From NCBI GenBank assembly GCA_947631495.1, contig CANRLO010000003.1, positions 1 through 57,204 of the forward strand: a stretch of DNA of 57,204 nt. The letters are read 5' to 3'. Below are positions 52,732 to 57,204 of the stretch, piece by piece (positions within the stretch are counted from its first letter, which is position 1; every line of letters begins with the position of its first letter). Source of the stretch: an uncultured Clostridia bacterium. Its GTDB lineage: Bacteria > Bacillota > Clostridia > TANB77 > CAG-508. The position numbers were made by a program, and so were the translations under genes. Below the pieces are notes generated by a model. The model searched no databases, was not told where the DNA came from, and worked only from the letters and a program-made list of their open reading frames with translations.

Positions 52732-54135
52732 TTAATTTTTCCAAAAAGCAGAGTATGCTCTATAGGCTTCGTAAACATCAAATTTACTTGTTACTTCATA
52801 AGGTGCATGCATTGATAAAACTGGAACACCACAATCGATTACGTCGATTCCTTTATCTGCTAAGATGTATGCGATGGTTCCTCCTCCACCTAAGTCTACT
52901 CTTCCTAATTCTGCAAATTCATAGTGTACGTTTTCTTTTTCAAAAATATTTCTTATCATGGCTACAAATTCTGCGTTTGCATCTGAAGCTCCTGATTTTC
53001 CTCTTGCTCCTGTATATTTGTTTAGTCCTATTCCTTTTCCTAAAAATCCTGCGTTGTTTTTTTCATAAGCGCTTGCGTAAATTGGGTCATATGCTGCATC
53101 AACATCAGCAGATAACATTTTTGAATTACAAAATACTTGGTCTAATAGATTTGGTCTATTTACTCCTAGTTTGTTTAGAATTTCTGAAATGAATGTATCA
53201 AATACGTGTGATTCCATTCCTGTATTTCCCATGCTTCCTATTTCTTCTTTGTCTGCAATAATACATACTGCTGTGGTTTTTGGATTTTGCAAACCAAGTA
53301 ATGCGGTTAGTGATGTATATACACATACTTTGTCGTCTTGTCCATAGGCTGCTACCATGCTACTGTCTAATCCCATACTTCTTGCACGAAAAGCTGGTAC
53401 TAACTCTATTTCAGAACTTACAAAATCAATTTCTGTAATTCCATATCTTTCATTTAGAATGTTCATTATGTTTAATTTTACACTGTCTGCACCTTTTTCT
53501 CCCTCATAAGGAATACTTCCAATTAGAAGATTTAACTCTTCTCCTTTTATTCCTTCTTTTAGTTTTCTTTCCATTTGCTCTGTTGCTAAATGTGGTAATA
53601 GGTCTGTAATGGTGAAAATTGGGTCTGTTTCTTCTTCTCCAATTACTATTTCTATTTTTTCTCCACTTGGTTTTACAATAATACCGTGAATGGCAAGTGG
53701 TATTGTGGTCCATTGATATTTTTTTATTCCTCCATAGTAATGTGTTTTAAAGTAAGCAAAACCACTGTCTTCATATAAAGGATTTGGTTTTAAGTCTAAT
53801 CTTGGTGAGTCTGCATGTGAACCTATAATATTGATTCCTTTTTCAATAGGATCTTCCCCTATTACTGCTAAATACATGCTTTTGTCACGATTATTGTAAT
53901 ATACTTTGTCTCCTGCTTTTAATGTTTCATATGATTGTATACTTTTAAATCCATTTTTTTCTGCTAATTCTTTTGAACTTTTAATAATTTCTCTTTCTGT
54001 TTTTGAACGATTTAAAAAATTCATGTATTCTGTACAATATGAATATACTTCGTCTTTCGTTTGTTTTTGCATTCCTTCCCAACCCGTTGTTGTTTTACGG
54101 AATAATTTTTCTTTTAAGTTTTCTGCCTCTGTCAT
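52732..54135 (-). CDS. M18 family aminopeptidase
   Basis: IIGSHADSPRLDLKPNPLYEDSGFAYFKTHYYGGIKKYQW; DKEEIGSMGNTGMESH; start chosen by RBS (agagagga). Confidence 0.93.
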   Translation of the reverse strand: MTEAENLKEKLFRKTTTGWEGMQKQTKDEVYSYCTEYMNFLNRSKTEREIIKSSKELAEKNGFKSIQSYETLKAGDKVYYNNRDKSMYLAVIGEDPIEKGINIIGSHADSPRLDLKPNPLYEDSGFAYFKTHYYGGIKKYQWTTIPLAIHGIIVKPSGEKIEIVIGEEETDPIFTITDLLPHLATEQMERKLKEGIKGEELNLLIGSIPYEGEKGADSVKLNIMNILNERYGITEIDFVSSEIELVPAFRARSMGLDSSMVAAYGQDDKVCVYTSLTALLGLQNPKTTAVCIIADKEEIGSMGNTGMESHVFDTFISEILNKLGVNRPNLLDQVFCNSKMLSADVDAAYDPIYASAYEKNNAGFLGKGIGLNKYTGARGKSGASDANAEFVAMIRNIFEKENVHYEFAELGRVDLGGGGTIAYILADKGIDVIDCGVPVLSMHAPYEVTSKFDVYEAYRAYSAFWKN

Positions 54136-54467
54136 TTTTATCATCCTCTCTTTCTTTGGTTTTTTATATTCTAGGAAAGTCATCGTTGAAAACGATGGAC
54201 TTGACATAGAAGATAAATATGCGGAGTTTAGATTTTCTTAGCAATTTATTGCTTAGAAAATCTTAATTCCGTTTTTTTACATTATAACATTGCTATTTAT
54301 TTTTTTCTACCTTTTTTTAATATCTCCTTTTTTTTGAAAAATATATCTCATATCTTTTAATTTTTTTCATATAATGTACAAATTTTCTTTACAAACAAGA
54401 TTTTTTGGTGTTTAATAATGAAAAGTATGTATTGTTTTGTAGAAATTTAGAACTGGTGGCGAAAAAA

Positions 54468-56393
54468 ATGAGTAAGAAGAAAAAAAATATAAGTAACCAA
54501 AATATTAATGAAATAGAGCAAAATAATGTTAATAGCATTCTTGTAACCGAGCATAATGAATTAGTTACAAACCAAGAAAATAAATTACAGGAAGATGTAA
54601 AACAACAGGATTTGAATACAGATGATAGTTTAGAAGAAAAAATTCAAGAGCAAGAAAATAATAAAGAACAAGAAAACACAAAAGATAAAATAAAAGAAAA
54701 GAAATCTCATAAAACTTTAATTATTGTTTCTATTGTTATTTCTATTACTGTTCTTTTATGCTTATTATTTTCGATGATATTTGCTATTTTGAATAGCTAT
54801 TCATCTACTATGATTCATGGTATTCATATTAATAATATTGATGTTTCTGGCTTAACTAAACAAGAGGCTGTGGAGAAAATTTCTACTATTTTTAAAGAGA
54901 AGTTAGAAAAAGCAATTACTTTAACTCACAATGAATATGAAATTTCTGTATTCCCTTCTCAGTTTGACTTTGCTTGTTCTATTGAGGAAGCTGTTGATAT
55001 GGCTTATGAAAAAGGACGAATTGGTAATATTTTTCAAAATAATTATGAAATTCTTTCTTGTCTATTTTTCGAGGATAATATAACACCTAATTTTTCTTAT
55101 TCAGAAGAAACATTAGATTCTTTAATAACGGAAATGGAAACGAATTTTTCTGACAGATTGATTGAATCTTCTTATTATATTGAAAATAATGCACTTATTC
55201 TTTCTAAAGGTAAAGGCGGAATGGTAATTGAGAAAGATAAGTTAAAAAATAATATGCTTTCGGCTATTGAAAATTTTGAGATTTCTATTGATACTATGGA
55301 AATTCCTACTAAGTATCAAGAAGTTAGTATTTTAGATATAGATAAAATTTATAAAGAGGTTTGCCGTGCTCCACAAGATGCGTATTATACTAAAGAGCCT
55401 TTTGTGATACATCCTCATGTAGATGGTATTGAGTTTGATATTTCACAAGAAGATGCTCAAAAGCTTTTAGACGAAGCACAAGAAGAATGTCGAATTCCTC
55501 TAAAAATACTTTCTCCTAATATTACAACAAACCAAATAGGAACAGAGGCTTTTCCTGATTTGCTTGGTACTTATTATACTAATTTTAGCACTGCAAATGT
55601 TAATAGAACAACAAATATCAAACTTGCCGCTAGCAAAATTAATGGAATGGTAATGATGCCTGGTGAAGTTTTTTCTTATAATCAAACAGTAGGAAAGAGA
55701 ACCGCTGCTGCTGGTTTTAAATCTGCTGCTGTATATGCTGGTGGTGAGGTAACTACTGGAATAGGTGGTGGTATTTGCCAAGTTTCTTCTACTTTATATA
55801 ATTCGGTTTTACTTGCTAATTTAGAAATTTTGGAAAGACAAAATCATGGTTTTAACACAGGCTATGTTCCTGTTGGAAGAGATGCCACTGTTTCTTGGGG
55901 CGGTCCTGATTTCAAGTTTAAAAATACAAGAGATTATCCTATTAAAATAATAGTTACTGTTTCTGGTGGAAGAATTACAACCCAGATTTTTGGATTAAAG
56001 TCTGATAATGAATATGAAGTTGAAATTCAATCTTACGTTACACAATATATTAAGTATAAGACTATTGAGCAACAAGATGCTAATTTACCAAAAGGTCAAA
56101 CAAAAATAATTCAAAGTGGGTCAAATGGATGTAAGTCTGTTGCTTATCGTATTTTAAAGAAAAATGGTGAAGTAGTATCTAAAACACTTCTTTCTCAAGA
56201 TACGTATAATCCACATAATAAGATTGTAGCAATTGGAACAAAAGAGGAACCAGTAAGTGCTCCTTCAAATCCTGACACTCAAACTTCTCCAACACCTACA
56301 GCACCTTCAACTCCTTCGGTTCCTTCTACTTCTGAGGATACAACACCTACTACGTCTGAGGATTCAACATCTACTACACCTTCGGATACTTAG
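54468..56393 (+). CDS. VanW family protein with putative peptidoglycan-binding domains
   Basis: N-terminal TM; MMPGEVFSYNQTVGKRTAAAGFKSAAVYAGGEVTTGIGGGICQVSSTLYNSVLLANLEILERQNHGF; P/S/T-rich tail. Confidence 0.92.
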   Translation: MSKKKKNISNQNINEIEQNNVNSILVTEHNELVTNQENKLQEDVKQQDLNTDDSLEEKIQEQENNKEQENTKDKIKEKKSHKTLIIVSIVISITVLLCLLFSMIFAILNSYSSTMIHGIHINNIDVSGLTKQEAVEKISTIFKEKLEKAITLTHNEYEISVFPSQFDFACSIEEAVDMAYEKGRIGNIFQNNYEILSCLFFEDNITPNFSYSEETLDSLITEMETNFSDRLIESSYYIENNALILSKGKGGMVIEKDKLKNNMLSAIENFEISIDTMEIPTKYQEVSILDIDKIYKEVCRAPQDAYYTKEPFVIHPHVDGIEFDISQEDAQKLLDEAQEECRIPLKILSPNITTNQIGTEAFPDLLGTYYTNFSTANVNRTTNIKLAASKINGMVMMPGEVFSYNQTVGKRTAAAGFKSAAVYAGGEVTTGIGGGICQVSSTLYNSVLLANLEILERQNHGFNTGYVPVGRDATVSWGGPDFKFKNTRDYPIKIIVTVSGGRITTQIFGLKSDNEYEVEIQSYVTQYIKYKTIEQQDANLPKGQTKIIQSGSNGCKSVAYRILKKNGEVVSKTLLSQDTYNPHNKIVAIGTKEEPVSAPSNPDTQTSPTPTAPSTPSVPSTSEDTTPTTSEDSTSTTPSDT

Positions 56394-56614
56394 TCTTAAC
56401 ATCTACTACATTTTCGACTTTTACAATGGCTTGGACCAATTAAGTAGTAAATGAAATTTAAATTTTAATTTAATTTTGTTATAACAAAGCAAGCCTTAGA
56501 TTTTCTAGCAAATAGATTTTTTTAAAAAATAAATTAAACATTCTATTGCATTAATTTAAAATAGCAAAACCATGTAAAAAGTTGATATTACAACACTTAC
56601 ATGGTTTTTGTTAT

Positions 56615-56694
56615 TTGGTGTACCCGGAGGGATTCGGCAAGCCGCGTCGGGAAAATGGTTCACCGAACCATTTTCTAATCCTCCTTTTCGAATC
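56615..56694. repeat. partial tRNA-3'-end-derived repeat with embedded hairpin
   Basis: ttggtgtacccggagggattcg (56615-56636), identical to 56749-56770, followed by gcaagccgcgtcgggAAAATGGTTCaccGAACCATTTTctaatcctcc. Confidence 0.6.
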
Positions 56695-56748
56695 CCATTT
56701 TATTTTCTATATAAATTAAAATAGAATCACTTTAAATATGATTCTATC

Positions 56749-56808
56749 TTGGTGTACCCGGAGGGATTCGAACCCCCAATCTCAAAGTTCGTAGCCGAAC
56801 ACTCGCTT
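56749..56808 (-). pseudogene. 3' portion of a tRNA-Arg-like gene (loop CTACGAA, anticodon ACG)
   Basis: RC: ...GTTCGGCTACGAACTTTGAGATTGGGGGTTCGAATCCCTCCGGGTACACCA; T-arm and 3' acceptor intact, anticodon stem poor, no matching 5' acceptor GTACCCG. Confidence 0.6.
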
Positions 56809-56925
56809 CAAAAATAACAACTTTTGAAACACTTAATTTTCTAAGATTATATTTTATAAGTATTGATATTACCAAATCAGATAAATTTTTTTAAAATTTA
56901 ATATAGTTTAAGTAAGTTTAAGAAA

Positions 56926-57180
56926 ATGAGAAATTATATTTTAGTAGAAGGGTTTTATTGGTTAATATATGTATATTTTCAAACAGAAAAAAATATTGTA
57001 GATGCTGATATTGATTTCTTTAATATAAGAATTGAACAATATGAGGAGTTACTAAAGGTTTCTCGTAAAGTTTTTTGGAATGATGATATTTATGTATATG
57101 AATTACCAAATTATTTTAATAGGTACCTGGAACTAACAGAAATGTACATAGAAAAAGGTTATCCTTATGATGTTTTTTGA
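56926..57180 (+). CDS. hypothetical protein
   Basis: 84 aa ORF; no recognised family. Confidence 0.4.
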   Translation: MRNYILVEGFYWLIYVYFQTEKNIVDADIDFFNIRIEQYEELLKVSRKVFWNDDIYVYELPNYFNRYLELTEMYIEKGYPYDVF

Positions 57181-57204
57181 TAAATATTTCTTAACTAAAG
57201 CAGC

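Noticed and set aside
52695-53192. 165-aa plus-strand ORF antisense to the M18 aminopeptidase
   Set aside because: L-rich mirror translation; the conserved protein is on the minus strand.
54180-54275. Hairpins upstream of the M18 aminopeptidase as a riboswitch
   Set aside because: Simple AT-rich inverted repeats (e.g. agattttcttagcaatttattgcttagaaaatct) with no recognisable aptamer; may be a terminator or local palindrome.

Overview
This is an AT-rich window from a spore-forming, low-GC Firmicute (Clostridia-like by gene content). Most genes are on the minus strand. Contents: sporulation and germination genes (spoIIE, a SASP, ypeB, a sleB-like hydrolase, coat-like proteins), the cell-shape cluster radC-mreB-mreC-mreD-PBP2-minC, two giant tandem SdrD/Cna-B-like surface proteins, tatD, acpS, mecA, uvrD/pcrA, prfA, an SbcC/SbcD-like pair, an orphan VirD4-like ATPase, a ddl / membrane Mur ligase / hydrolase cluster, tRNA-Arg(UCU), a RelB/YoeB-type module, an M18 aminopeptidase and a VanW protein. 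Main observation: every split reading frame I could find (tatD, mreC, mreB, uvrD/pcrA, virD4, and a yoeB-like toxin) breaks at an in-frame CGG codon. In each, skipping exactly the C (NNN C|GGN) restores the conserved family sequence, usually placing Gly where the family expects Gly. By manual scan I count nine in-frame CGG codons in the annotated genes. Six sit exactly on a +1 junction, and only three (all in small uncharacterised ORFs) are read straight through. This suggests +1 frameshifting or quadruplet decoding (CGGN read as Gly) at a rare, possibly unassigned CGG codon, rather than random assembly errors. Read-level, genome-wide and proteomic checks are needed. Secondary observations include dispersed GGGAC...GTCCC hairpins at gene 3' ends, an AGCGAGCC...GGCTCGC hairpin family, a 3' tRNA-Arg fragment with a partial hairpin-bearing repeat, and tandem repeats upstream of mreC and spoIIE.
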